This document shows positions 50,171 to 58,861 of a stretch of DNA of 63,219 nt, piece after piece; the first letter of the stretch is position 1, and every line of letters begins with the position of its first letter. The notes beneath the pieces were generated by a model, which was not told where the DNA came from, ran no database searches, and was given only the letters and a program-made list of their open reading frames with translations. The stretch is from positions 1-63,219 of the forward strand of contig JANDLT010000026.1 of NCBI GenBank assembly GCA_024330265.1. Direction: 5' to 3'. This stretch comes from Pyrinomonadaceae bacterium MAG19_C2-C3 (GTDB lineage: Bacteria; Acidobacteriota; Blastocatellia; Pyrinomonadales; Pyrinomonadaceae). A program made the position numbers and the translations under genes.

Positions 50171-50980
50171 ATGTTCGACAATCTCGTTGAATCTAAAGTG
50201 CATAAAGACGACCTCGCACGCAAAGGTTCTTTTCTCTTGGGTACGGTGGCGATTTATACCCTCATCATCGTGGTGATTTTAGGCGTCTGGGTCAGTTATC
50301 AGGTCAACAACCTCGAACCGCTTGATTATGAGTTGCTTGCCGAACTCGATACGCCCGTGACCCCGGTTCAAGCCGAGCCTGAACCGGAAGAAATTGAGAA
50401 ACCTCAACCGACGACGACCGAGCAAGAAGTCGCCACGCGCACCGAGTTGGTTGCCAGTGCGGACACACCGACCGCAGTCCCGAAAGAAGTTTCCGCCGTT
50501 GCCAGCAAAGTTCCTTCAGTTCCGCCGGGCGGTGCTGTCTTGGGAACAAGAAACACGAATCCTTCCGCCGCGACGGGTCCCGTCGGCACGGGCGGTACGG
50601 GTTCAGGCGGTCCCGTAGTTCCGAGTGGACCACCAGCAGCCGCGCCGCCACCGCCGCCACCGCCGCCGAAACCGACACCAACGCCCGTGCCTAAGAACAC
50701 GGTTGTGTCGGGTGGCGTGCTTAACGGTAAAGCCATCAGCAAACCGGCACCGCCTTACCCGCCCAACGCCAAAGCCGTGCGCGCTTCCGGTACGGTTGTC
50801 GTTCAGATTCTCGTTAGCGAAACCGGAAGCGTTCTTTCGGCGACCGCCGTTTCGGGTCATCCGTTGCTGCGCGGTCCCGCCGCCGCCGCCGCGAAGCAAG
50901 CGCGTTTCTCACCGACCCTGCTTTCCGGGCAACCCGTTCGCGTGAACGGAACGATTACCTATAACTTTAGGTTGGAGTAA
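50171..50980 (+). CDS. tonB: TonB energy transducer
   Basis: 269 residues; ATG 50171 is chosen for its GGAGG site and because the N-terminus then resembles other acidobacterial TonB proteins (MFDNLVES). One inner-membrane helix (about 21-42), a Pro/Glu/Thr-rich periplasmic linker with a run of eight prolines, and a TonB C-terminal domain (PPYPPNAKAVRASGTVVVQI, ARFSPTLLSGQPVRVNGTITY). It carries energy from ExbB-ExbD to outer-membrane receptors such as that at 30-33 kb. Confidence 0.93.
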   Translation: MFDNLVESKVHKDDLARKGSFLLGTVAIYTLIIVVILGVWVSYQVNNLEPLDYELLAELDTPVTPVQAEPEPEEIEKPQPTTTEQEVATRTELVASADTPTAVPKEVSAVASKVPSVPPGGAVLGTRNTNPSAATGPVGTGGTGSGGPVVPSGPPAAAPPPPPPPPKPTPTPVPKNTVVSGGVLNGKAISKPAPPYPPNAKAVRASGTVVVQILVSETGSVLSATAVSGHPLLRGPAAAAAKQARFSPTLLSGQPVRVNGTITYNFRLE

Positions 50981-51075
50981 GCGGCTTTCGGATTAAGTAT
51001 AAACGTGAGCCTTCACCGTAATGGCTTGCCCTACCCGCGCCCTAACTTGCGCGCGAACGTGAAAAAATTCAGGCA

Positions 51076-51117
51076 GCATCGGGACTCTTGAAGTCAAGAC
51101 ATCCAAAGTCCCGATGC
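51076..51117. terminator. intercistronic hairpin between tonB and exbB
   Basis: GCATCGGGACT (51076-51086) and AGTCCCGATGC (51107-51117) pair perfectly across 20 bases. No T run follows, so it is more likely an attenuator or RNA-stability element than a full terminator. Confidence 0.5.
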
Positions 51118-51166
51118 CAGCAACCAAGATTGACACAACAACAGAGATTTGGAGGCTCAACCCATC

Positions 51167-51934
51167 ATGACCTTAATGAGTATGATTGCGTTTAAGTTTT
51201 TCGGTTTGGTTATCTTTTTACAAGAAGCAGGTGCCGAAGAGGGGGGCGACTTTGCGAGTGAATTCGACCTCATCCAGATGCTTCGCAACACCGGTATCAT
51301 CGGCAAAATCGTTATCGCTATTTTGCTGTTGATGTCCGTGTTTTCCATCGCCATCATGGTCGAGCGTTTCTTGACTTATTCGGCGGCGAAAAAACAGTCG
51401 CGCGAATTTGCGCCGCGCGTCGCGCAAGCCCTTAAGAACGACCGCATCGAAGAAGCCATCAATATCAGTGACAAGCACAAACGTTCGCACCTTGCGATGG
51501 TTGTCAACGCCGGGCTTCAAGAGTTTCGCGCACAGGAAGCAAACGAATTAACAAGCGACGATATAGACGCCTCGAAGCGCGCGTTGCAACGCGCGATTGC
51601 GATTAAGACCAACGAATTCAAACGCGGCTTGTCGGGTCTTGCGACCATCGGTTCGACCGCTCCGTTCGTGGGTTTGTTCGGCACGGTGTTCGGCATCATC
51701 AACGCCTTTCAAGGTATGAAGGCGGCGGAAGGCGCGGGCATCGGTGCGGTCGCGGGTGGTATCGCGGAAGCACTTTTGACGACGGCTTTGTCACTTGCGG
51801 TCGCGGTTCCGGCGGTCTGGTTGTTCAACTACTTCACCGGAAAAGTTGACGGTTTCGTGGTCGAAATGGATAACTCGGCTTCCGAATTAATTGACTATTT
51901 CTTGCGTAACCGCACGCGCCAACTCAAGCCATAA
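51167..51934 (+). CDS. exbB: MotA/TolQ/ExbB proton-channel protein
   Basis: 255 residues from ATG 51167, eight bases after GGAGG; an upstream TTG in frame contains the ribosome site itself and is rejected. Three membrane helices: about 4-20, 39-60 and the pair at about 150-225, with the conserved GLSGLATIGSTAPFVGLFGTVFGIINAFQGM block and GGIAEALLTTALSLAVAVPAVW. Forms the pentameric proton channel with ExbD and powers TonB. Confidence 0.94.
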   Translation: MTLMSMIAFKFFGLVIFLQEAGAEEGGDFASEFDLIQMLRNTGIIGKIVIAILLLMSVFSIAIMVERFLTYSAAKKQSREFAPRVAQALKNDRIEEAINISDKHKRSHLAMVVNAGLQEFRAQEANELTSDDIDASKRALQRAIAIKTNEFKRGLSGLATIGSTAPFVGLFGTVFGIINAFQGMKAAEGAGIGAVAGGIAEALLTTALSLAVAVPAVWLFNYFTGKVDGFVVEMDNSASELIDYFLRNRTRQLKP

Positions 51935-51935
51935 G

Positions 51936-52002
51936 TTTAATGTTCAAAGTTCCAAGTTCAAGGCATGAATGCTTGGACTTGGAACTCGCGTTTTAAGAAC
52001 TT
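51936..52002. repeat. inverted heptamer array, unit GTTCAAA, between exbB and exbD
   Basis: GTTTAAT, GTTCAAA, GTTCCAA, GTTCAAG (51936-51963) are opposed by CTTGGACTTGGAACT and a weaker TTAAGAACTTTAAC segment. It fills the exbB-exbD gap of a single operon, as the secD-secF element does. Confidence 0.8.
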
Positions 52003-52022
52003 TAACAAAGGAGATTTTAGTT

Positions 52023-52487
52023 ATGGGAATGGCAGTCGGAGGAAGCGGCGGATTTAACTCGGACATCAACGTCACGCCGATGGTGGACGTGATGTTGGTC
52101 GTGCTGATTATCTTTATGGTTGTGACCCCGCTTTTGCAGAGCGGCGTGACGGTCGCGTTGCCGAAAAACCTGAACAACCCGGAAGAAGACCAGCGCATTA
52201 TTAAGGAAACTTCCGTTGTCGTCGCGGTTACAAATGACGATAAATACTTTGTCGGGAAAGATGAAGTTGACAAAGCGACACTGGAAACTAAAGTGACGGA
52301 ATTGATGGCAGAGGTGACAAAATCCGAAGACCGCATCGTGTATATCAAAGGCGACGCGCAAGCCAATTACGGCAATGTCGTCGAAGCCGTCAACGCGATT
52401 CGCAAAGCGGGCATTGACCGCATCGGTTTGGTCGCGGATAAGAAGAAGGGCGGCGATACCGCTCCGGTTGCGCGTCCGGCAGCGTAA
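52023..52487 (+). CDS. exbD: ExbD/TolR biopolymer transport protein (first copy)
   Basis: 154 residues from ATG 52023 (AAAGGAG upstream). The N-terminal DINVTPMVDVMLVVLIIFMVVTP holds the membrane helix with the proton-carrying Asp. A periplasmic domain with DRIVYIKGDAQANYGNVVEAVNAIRKAGIDRIGLV follows. Stator partner of ExbB. Confidence 0.94.
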   Translation: MGMAVGGSGGFNSDINVTPMVDVMLVVLIIFMVVTPLLQSGVTVALPKNLNNPEEDQRIIKETSVVVAVTNDDKYFVGKDEVDKATLETKVTELMAEVTKSEDRIVYIKGDAQANYGNVVEAVNAIRKAGIDRIGLVADKKKGGDTAPVARPAA

Positions 52488-52583
52488 CGAAACGAACTTG
52501 CGTCTCGACGATAAACGCACGACACACAATTAACACTCAAGAGATTTGAGGCGAACGAGTTTTCGCCTGATATGGAGAAGGTT

Positions 52584-53105
52584 ATGGATTCTTTTACCGA
52601 CCCACCAAAACATAGGTCTGCGGGTGCGATACCGTACATCAACATGACGCCGATGATTGACGTGCTGCTCGTGTTGCTCATCATCTTCATGGTGCTGTCG
52701 CCGCTTAAACCGACCAAGTTTGAAGCCTCTGTGCCGCAAGAACCGCCGGAGCAAAAACAAGAGATAAGACCAAATCCTCTGACGCTTGTCGTCGGAATTG
52801 ACCGCGAAGGCAATCTGCGCCTCAACGCAGAGGAGGAAATAATCGGCACGGTCAATCAAGCCGGTGCGCTTGGTCAACGTCTTCGCGCCACTTTCGATGA
52901 ACGCCTACGCAATCGCGCTTACCGTGAGAACATTGAAACGCTGCCGAACTTCGCCAGCATGTCCGAAGAAGAGCGCATCGAAAAGCGCGTCTTTATCAAA
53001 GCACCGCGTTCGATTAAATATGAAGAAGTCGTCAAAGTCATTGATGTGGTGAAGGGCGCGGGCGCGAGTCCGGTCGGCTTACAGATTGACGATTTACAGC
53101 AATAA
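52584..53105 (+). CDS. exbD: ExbD/TolR biopolymer transport protein (second copy)
   Basis: 173 residues from ATG 52584; an ATG at 52572 is possible, but GGAGAAGG lies between them and better serves 52584. The helix block is YINMTPMIDVLLVLLIIFMVLSP with the conserved Asp. The periplasmic part is longer than in the first copy, with an insert around RAYRENIETLPNFASMSEEERIEKR (given as region about 100-135). Two ExbD paralogues in one operon are common in Acidobacteriota. Confidence 0.93.
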   Translation: MDSFTDPPKHRSAGAIPYINMTPMIDVLLVLLIIFMVLSPLKPTKFEASVPQEPPEQKQEIRPNPLTLVVGIDREGNLRLNAEEEIIGTVNQAGALGQRLRATFDERLRNRAYRENIETLPNFASMSEEERIEKRVFIKAPRSIKYEEVVKVIDVVKGAGASPVGLQIDDLQQ

Positions 53106-53195
53106 ACGCCCTTGGACGCGAGAACGTGGAAGTTACAAATTCCTGTTAGATTAAGTTCCTAGATGCTTAAAGCTTGGGGAGTCGCCTAAAACAAC

Positions 53196-54053
53196 ATGAC
53201 ACGAAATCAGACTATGATTGCCTTCCTGCTCCTAATCGTAGTTCAAACTGCTTCGGGATGCGGGTTCATTAACAACATTCGCGCCAAGCAAGAAGTCAAC
53301 GATGGCGCGCGGGCTTACAAAGCGGGCGACTTCAAAGAAGCTCAAGCTCATTTCGAGAGCGCGCTTGAACTCGACCCGAACCAAGAGAACGCTCCGATTT
53401 TCCGCGCCCGCGCGATTCAGCGTCAATACCGCGCCGGAGTTTCAACGCCCGAAAATCAAGCCCTCGCAGAACAGGCTATCGCGGCTTATGAAGACATGCT
53501 CCGCCGCGACCCGAGCAACGAAGAAGCTTATAACGCGATTGTTCAGCTTTACGGTTTGATGAAGCAAGAAGACAAGCAGCGTGAATATCTCCAACGTACC
53601 GCCAATGACCAGCAGGCACCGGGCGCGAAACGGGCTATCGCATATGCTTTCCTCGCGGGCAAGCAGTGGCGTTGCTCTTACGACATTACGGAACAGACCG
53701 ATAACATGCAGACCGTGCAGCGCGACAACAAGACGATTAAGGAATACAAGAAACCCGCCGACGAAGCAGAGTTTGAGCGCGCCCGTCAATGCTCGAACCA
53801 GGGCTTAGAACTTGCCAATCAAGCCGTCGCGCTTGACCCGACCAACGATGCGGCATGGGCTGTTAAATCCAATCTGCTCTTAGAGATGTCGAAGATGGCG
53901 CAGATGGAAAAGAATCCTGAAGTGAAAGCTAACTTCGACCGCCAATACGAAGAAGCGATTGCCAAAAACCGCGAACTAAGCGAAATCAAGAGAGCCCGCA
54001 AGGAAGAAGAAAAACAACGCAAAGCCGCCGAGAAGGCGGCTAAGGAAGGCTAA
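53196..54053 (+). CDS. TPR lipoprotein of the TonB operon
   Basis: 285 residues. A lipoprotein signal (LLLIVVQTASGC) is followed by TPR-like helices (ARAYKAGDFKEAQAHFESALELDP, AIAAYEDMLRRDPSNEEAYNAIVQLY, ANQAVALDPTNDAAW) and a Lys/Glu/Ala-rich coiled-coil tail. TPR lipoproteins often follow tonB-exbB-exbD genes in this phylum, though their role is undefined. A terminator follows. Confidence 0.87.
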   Translation: MTRNQTMIAFLLLIVVQTASGCGFINNIRAKQEVNDGARAYKAGDFKEAQAHFESALELDPNQENAPIFRARAIQRQYRAGVSTPENQALAEQAIAAYEDMLRRDPSNEEAYNAIVQLYGLMKQEDKQREYLQRTANDQQAPGAKRAIAYAFLAGKQWRCSYDITEQTDNMQTVQRDNKTIKEYKKPADEAEFERARQCSNQGLELANQAVALDPTNDAAWAVKSNLLLEMSKMAQMEKNPEVKANFDRQYEEAIAKNRELSEIKRARKEEEKQRKAAEKAAKEG

Positions 54054-54101
54054 TATCAAGACGCGAGGCTTCCTAACTTTTCGCTGAATTTTCAACATCA
54101 A

Positions 54102-54150
54102 AACAGGTGATGTCAGGCTCTCAAGAGTTTAGGCGTCACCTGTTGTTTTT
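54102..54150 (+). terminator. terminator of the tonB operon
   Basis: AACAGGTGA (54102-54110) pairs with TCACCTGTT (54136-54144), followed by GTTTTT. It includes the 12-mer also present in the operon leader. Confidence 0.8.
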
Positions 54151-54286
54151 GCCCACTTACACCATACCCAAAAAGCGCATTGGTTGACATCAATGCGTGG
54201 TCAAGCAATCCACACCCGCCCGCCTTTCATCTAACCAAACGTCGTTATTCTAGGCTCGAAGTCGGAAGTTAAATTTTTCACCGAAG

Positions 54287-56509
54287 ATGATTCGTATCGA
54301 AGAAATCGTCCAGAAAGTCGGTCGTCACCACCCACAGGCTGACCTTGATATGCTGCGCCGCGCTTACTTCTTTTCGGCGCGCGAGCATAAAGGGCAGACG
54401 CGCGCCAGCGGCGAACCTTATCTTGTTCACCCGCTTGAGGTGGCGAACATTCTCGCCGATATGCGGCTTGACGAAATCTCTGTCGCCACCGGATTGCTCC
54501 ACGATGTCGTCGAAGACACGCTGGTCGAACTCTCGGTTATCAAACAGTATTTCGGTGAAGAAGTCGCGCATCTGGTTGACGGTTTAACGAAAATCGCGCA
54601 AATCAGCAGCCTCTCGCGCGAAGAACAACAAGCCGAAAACGTCCGCAAAATGTTGTTGGCGATGATTGACGATGTGCGCGTCGTGTTGGTCAAACTTGCC
54701 GACCGCCTTCACAACATGCGGACGCTCGGCGCGCTCAAGCCGGAGAAACGCCAACGCATCGCACAGGAAACGCTCGACATCTTCGCACCGATTGCCCATC
54801 GCTTAGGCATGGGTAAATTGCGCGGCGAACTCGAAGACCTCGCGTTTCAAAATCTCTACCCGGAAGATTACCGCTATCTTTCCGCCCAACTCGAAGCGCG
54901 CCGCGCCGAACACGAAAAGTTTTTAGAGCGCACGACGAAGCGCATCGAAGACGCTTTGCGCGATGCGGAAGTTCCTTTCGTGCGCATCGAAGGTCGCGTC
55001 AAACGTCTCTATTCGATTTGGAAAAAACTTAAAAAACAGCGCATTGAACTTGACCAAGTTTATGATTTGGTCGCCGTTCGCATCATCACACCCGACGAAG
55101 TGCGCCATTGTTATGCGGCTCTCGGCGTGATGCACAATACTTGGCGACCCGTTCCCGGTCGCATCAAAGATTGGATTGCGACGCCGCGCGACAACCTTTA
55201 TCGCTCGCTTCACACATCGGTCATCGGCTCTGAAGGTCAGCCTTTTGAGGTGCAGATTCGCACCGAAGATATGCACCATGTCGCCGAAGAAGGCGTCGCC
55301 GCACACTGGAAATACAAGGAAGGCAAAATCGGCAAACACGGCAAACGCGAGATGGTTGCCGATGATGAAGACGCCGCTTTTCAATCGCTTCGTTCGCTCG
55401 TCGAATGGACGCAGGAAGTCAAAGATTCGCGCGACTTTATCGAATCTCTCAAACTCGATTTATACCCGAAAGACGTTTATGCCTTCACGCCGATGGGCAA
55501 GGTGATACAACTTCCGCGCGGCGCAACGCCGATTGATTTCGCGTATGCGATTCACTCGGAAGTCGGTGATACATGCACTGGAGCGCGCATCAATACGCGC
55601 ATCGTGCCTTTGCGTTCCGTATTGCAGAACGGCGATGTCGTCGAAATCCTGACATCGGCAAACTCGCGTCCGTCGCGCGACTGGCTTAACTTCATCGTCA
55701 CCTCGCGGGCGCGAACGCGCGTGCGTCATTGGGTTGCCGAACAACAACGCGCCGAGTCGGTTGAAATCGGGCGCAAGTTGCTCGACAAAGAAGCCGTGCG
55801 CTTCGGTTTATCGGCAAGGAAACTTTACAAAGACGAAGACTTCAAAAAGCTGTCCGGTGAGTACGGCTTCGGGCGCATTGATGATTTGCTCGCCGCCATC
55901 GGCTACGGCAAACTCGTTCCGCGCAATGTCTTGGCAAAACACGTCGGGGCGGAAAAACTCGCGGAGATTGAAGCGCGCAAAGAATCGCGTCTGCGAAGCG
56001 GCGTGCGCGAAGGCGTGCAGGCGGTCAAGAAATTCATACGGCTTGGCGACGATGCGATTAGCGTGCGCGGCATAGACGACGTACTCATCGTGCGCGGGCG
56101 ATGTTGTAATCCGATTCGCGGCGACGAAATCATCGGTTACATCACACGCGGCAAAGGCGTCGTCGTCCACGCGCGCCGTTGCAAGAATGTTGATTCGTTA
56201 ATGGCGAACCGCGAACGCATCGTTGAGGTCGAATGGGCATCGCACGCCGCCGACACGACCGCATACGCTGTTAAACTTCTTGCCGTGACGGAGAATCGAA
56301 CCGGAATGTTGGCGGGTATTACGAGTGCTATTTCCGATACTAAAACCGGAATTCGAGACGCACGCGCGAGTATCTCGGCAAATGACAAGGGACACATCGA
56401 GGTCACGGTTGAGGTCTTCGACTTGAAACATCTCGATAAGATCATTCGCTCGGTGCGCGGCGTTTCCGGCGTGCTTGATGTCGAACGAATGAACGGCGGC
56501 GCGGATTAA
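54287..56509 (+). CDS. bifunctional (p)ppGpp synthetase/hydrolase, RelA/SpoT family
   Basis: 740 residues of the long RSH class that makes and degrades (p)ppGpp in response to starvation. Hydrolase domain with PYLVHPLEVANILADM and the intact ATGLLHDVVEDT (HD..ED), so hydrolysis is expected. Synthetase domain (about 230-345) with IKDWIATPRDNLYRSLHTSV and QIRTEDMHHVAEEGVAAHW. TGS domain (about 395-455: YAFTPMGKVIQLPRGATPIDFAYAIHSEVG, shown in part), zinc-finger/helical region, and C-terminal ACT domain. Preceded by a terminator, so it has its own promoter. Confidence 0.96.
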   Translation: MIRIEEIVQKVGRHHPQADLDMLRRAYFFSAREHKGQTRASGEPYLVHPLEVANILADMRLDEISVATGLLHDVVEDTLVELSVIKQYFGEEVAHLVDGLTKIAQISSLSREEQQAENVRKMLLAMIDDVRVVLVKLADRLHNMRTLGALKPEKRQRIAQETLDIFAPIAHRLGMGKLRGELEDLAFQNLYPEDYRYLSAQLEARRAEHEKFLERTTKRIEDALRDAEVPFVRIEGRVKRLYSIWKKLKKQRIELDQVYDLVAVRIITPDEVRHCYAALGVMHNTWRPVPGRIKDWIATPRDNLYRSLHTSVIGSEGQPFEVQIRTEDMHHVAEEGVAAHWKYKEGKIGKHGKREMVADDEDAAFQSLRSLVEWTQEVKDSRDFIESLKLDLYPKDVYAFTPMGKVIQLPRGATPIDFAYAIHSEVGDTCTGARINTRIVPLRSVLQNGDVVEILTSANSRPSRDWLNFIVTSRARTRVRHWVAEQQRAESVEIGRKLLDKEAVRFGLSARKLYKDEDFKKLSGEYGFGRIDDLLAAIGYGKLVPRNVLAKHVGAEKLAEIEARKESRLRSGVREGVQAVKKFIRLGDDAISVRGIDDVLIVRGRCCNPIRGDEIIGYITRGKGVVVHARRCKNVDSLMANRERIVEVEWASHAADTTAYAVKLLAVTENRTGMLAGITSAISDTKTGIRDARASISANDKGHIEVTVEVFDLKHLDKIIRSVRGVSGVLDVERMNGGAD

Positions 56510-56638
56510 AGTTGTTTGAGGCGGAAAGCTTCCGCTTTTAAGTTCAAGGCAAGTTGAAGGTAGGCGGAGTGTTTGCTAAGATGCGCGGTTTGTTTCGAGA
56601 GACGGATTAGTGACAGGGAAAGCGAGCATCGAGATTCA

Positions 56639-57040
56639 ATGAAAAGAACTGTTCAAACAGACAAAGCACCGCGCGCTATCGGTGCATATTCGCAGGCAAT
56701 CGTCGCGGGGTCTTTCGTCTTCACTTCCGGTCAAATCGCCCGTGACCCGGCGAACAACGAACTGATTGAAGGCGGCGTGCGCGAACAAACCGCGCGCGTC
56801 TTGCATAACCTCGCGGCAGTTCTGCAAGCGGCGGGAAGCAGTTTGAAAGACGTGGTGAAGACGACCGTATTCCTGAGTGACATGAACGACTTCGCGGTGG
56901 TCAACGAAGTTTATGCGAATTTCTTCGCGGATGCCGCTCCGCCCGCCCGCTCGACCGTTGAGGTGGCGCGCCTCCCACTCGACGTGAAGGTCGAAATTGA
57001 AGCCGTCGCTTTAATCACGACAAAGAGCGTGGAAGCCTGA
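56639..57040 (+). CDS. ridA: RidA-family enamine/imine deaminase
   Basis: 133 residues from ATG 56639. It removes reactive enamine/imine intermediates formed by PLP enzymes. Conserved blocks: APRAIGAYSQAIVAG, FTSGQIARDP, QTARVLHNLAAVLQAAGS, KTTVFLSDMNDF and the substrate-binding Arg in PPARSTVEVARLPLDVKVEIEAVA. It is co-directional with the RSH gene, 129 bp downstream. Confidence 0.96.
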   Translation: MKRTVQTDKAPRAIGAYSQAIVAGSFVFTSGQIARDPANNELIEGGVREQTARVLHNLAAVLQAAGSSLKDVVKTTVFLSDMNDFAVVNEVYANFFADAAPPARSTVEVARLPLDVKVEIEAVALITTKSVEA

Positions 57041-57063
57041 ATTAAATCGCCCGCAAACACGGC

Positions 57064-57101
57064 GACGCGCTTGTCTCCGACAAAGAGAAACAAGCGCGTT
57101 T
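57064..57101. terminator. hairpin between convergent ridA and rpmB
   Basis: GACGCGCTTGTCTC and GAGAAACAAGCGCGTTT form an imperfect stem of about 12 bp with a short loop. It is well placed to end both transcripts. Confidence 0.55.
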
Positions 57102-57185
57102 GGTTGGTGAAGAAATTAACGAAGATAAACGAACAAGCAAAGCGCAATGCGATACAAGTCGCTTATAAAATTCGTTTATGAAATT

Positions 57186-57377
57186 CTAAGCCGCTTTCGC
57201 TACTTTGCCCGCTTTGATACAGCTTGTACAAACTCTGATGCGTTCGACGGTCGCCCCGCGTTGGGCGCGAACGGGTTGCAAATTCGGATTGAAGCGGCGG
57301 CGCGTCCGGTTGTTTGCGTGAGAGACATTGTTTCCGAATTGCGGACCTTTGCCGCAGATTTCACATCGTTTAGCCAT
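57186..57377 (-). CDS. rpmB: 50S ribosomal protein bL28
   Basis: 63 residues, typical L28 length. [23 protein letters not shown] with a Cys pair and a second pair VCTSCIK, so this is a zinc-binding (C+) version. [13 protein letters not shown] is the conserved rRNA-contact segment. AGAGG precedes the start. Single-gene leftward unit. Confidence 0.97.
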   Translation of the reverse strand: MAKRCEICGKGPQFGNNVSHANNRTRRRFNPNLQPVRAQRGATVERIRVCTSCIKAGKVAKAA

Positions 57378-57513
57378 GATTTGTGTTACCTCTAAAGAAT
57401 TATCTGTACTTATCCAATCTTGCTTCGCTTAACTATAGCAGCGTCGTCCGAGTTGCCGGAAAACGAGCAAGATAGCAAACGCTTTTTAACCGCGTCAAGG
57501 CTCAAGCCAAATT

Positions 57514-58764
57514 ATGAACCAATTAACTCGCCGGTGCTTCAAAGGCTGGCGACGTAAGGAGTCGAAAGTTATTAAAGTGCGAATCAATAAATTTTTACTA
57601 ACATCCGCCGTTGTCGTCATGTCCCTTTTCACCTTCGCGTGCAGCAGCACAAACGGCACGGGAGCGGGTGCGACCGCCGCCGGCGACAATTCGGTTGCCG
57701 CGACGGTCAACGGCAAAGCCATTCCGATGAGCGAAGTCGAGCGCGTGCTTAACACGCAAGCTCAAGGGCGACAGTCGCAACTCTCACCGCTCGAACTCGC
57801 CGCCGCGCGTCTTCAAGTCGTCGAAGGTTTGATTCAACGCGAAGTCCTGTTTCAGCGCGCCGAGAAAGAGAAACTCTTGCCGTCGGAAGACGAAATCACG
57901 CAAGCCGTCGCCGCGTTCAAACAGCAGCGCAGCCTGACCGACGAGGCATATCAAAGATTGTTGAAAGAAAGCAACCAAACCGATCAGGCTTTCCGCGAAG
58001 AGGCGCGCCGCGAACTCGCGCTTCGCAAACTTCAAGAGCGTACCGCCGCTAAAGTCAGTTCGGTAAGCGACCGCGAAGTCGAGGAATACTTCAACACGAA
58101 CAAAGAGCAGTTCGTCATCGGGCGCGGCGTCGGGCTGGCGATGATTGTCGCCGACCCGCAGGATAACGGTTTGCAAAACGACGCCAAAAGCGAAATCGAA
58201 GCGACCGCGAAAATCAACCAAGTCTATCAACGCCTGAGAAGCGGCGGTGCGGACTTTGCCGATGTCGCACGCGAACAGAGCGAAGACGCTTCAAACGTGC
58301 GTGGCGGCGACATAGGTTTTGCGACCGAAGAACAGCTTCGCCAAAATCGTTTCCCGCAAGAATTGGTGACACGGCTTTTCACTTTGCAAGCGGGCGACAT
58401 TACCGAACCCGTGCGCTTTGAAGACGGGCGTATCATCGTCTTCAAACTCACATCCAAACGCTTGCAAAGCGAAAATCAAACGCTTGATTCGCCCGGCGTG
58501 CGCGAGGAAATCCAACGCGGACTCATCAATCAACGTCAGGCTTTGCTCAACGAAGTCTTGGTCGCGCTCTCGATGCGCGAAGCCAAAGTCGAGAACAACT
58601 TGGCGCAAAACATTTATAACAATCCGACCAACTTGAGCGGTCTGCGTCCAGCAGGTGCGAACGCCGCCGCATCGCCCAACGCATCGGCATCACCGACCAC
58701 GAACGCGAACACACAAACTCCGGCGACAACGGCATCGCCCGCCGCGACATCTTCGCCGCGCTAA
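57514..58764 (+). CDS. PpiC/SurA-type peptidyl-prolyl isomerase lipoprotein
   Basis: 416 residues from the first ATG. GTG 57577 (product starts with RINKFLLTSAVVVMS) is an attractive alternative because the lipoprotein signal (LFTFACSS) would then begin at once. The N-terminal SurA-like helical domain (VAATVNGKAIPMSEVERVL) is followed by a parvulin domain (about 200-320: YQRLRSGGADFADVAREQSED, GGDIGFATEEQL, LQAGDITEPVRFEDGRIIVFKL). The tail is Ala/Ser/Thr/Pro-rich. It should assist folding of outer-membrane or secreted proteins. Confidence 0.9.
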   Translation: MNQLTRRCFKGWRRKESKVIKVRINKFLLTSAVVVMSLFTFACSSTNGTGAGATAAGDNSVAATVNGKAIPMSEVERVLNTQAQGRQSQLSPLELAAARLQVVEGLIQREVLFQRAEKEKLLPSEDEITQAVAAFKQQRSLTDEAYQRLLKESNQTDQAFREEARRELALRKLQERTAAKVSSVSDREVEEYFNTNKEQFVIGRGVGLAMIVADPQDNGLQNDAKSEIEATAKINQVYQRLRSGGADFADVAREQSEDASNVRGGDIGFATEEQLRQNRFPQELVTRLFTLQAGDITEPVRFEDGRIIVFKLTSKRLQSENQTLDSPGVREEIQRGLINQRQALLNEVLVALSMREAKVENNLAQNIYNNPTNLSGLRPAGANAAASPNASASPTTNANTQTPATTASPAATSSPR

Positions 58765-58780
58765 TCGCTTTCGCCTTACT

Positions 58781-58839
58781 CACACGAAGCGGGTACAACG
58801 CTCAACGCATTAACGAGAGCCTGTACCCGCTTCGCGTGT
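58781..58839. terminator. long hairpin between the foldase and ABC-F genes
   Basis: The 17 bases at 58781-58797 (CACACGAAGCGGGTACA) pair with 58822-58838 with one mismatch. No clear T run follows. It may be a terminator or a processing hairpin. Confidence 0.6.
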
Positions 58840-58861
58840 CTCGCATAAAATTCAAGTCATC

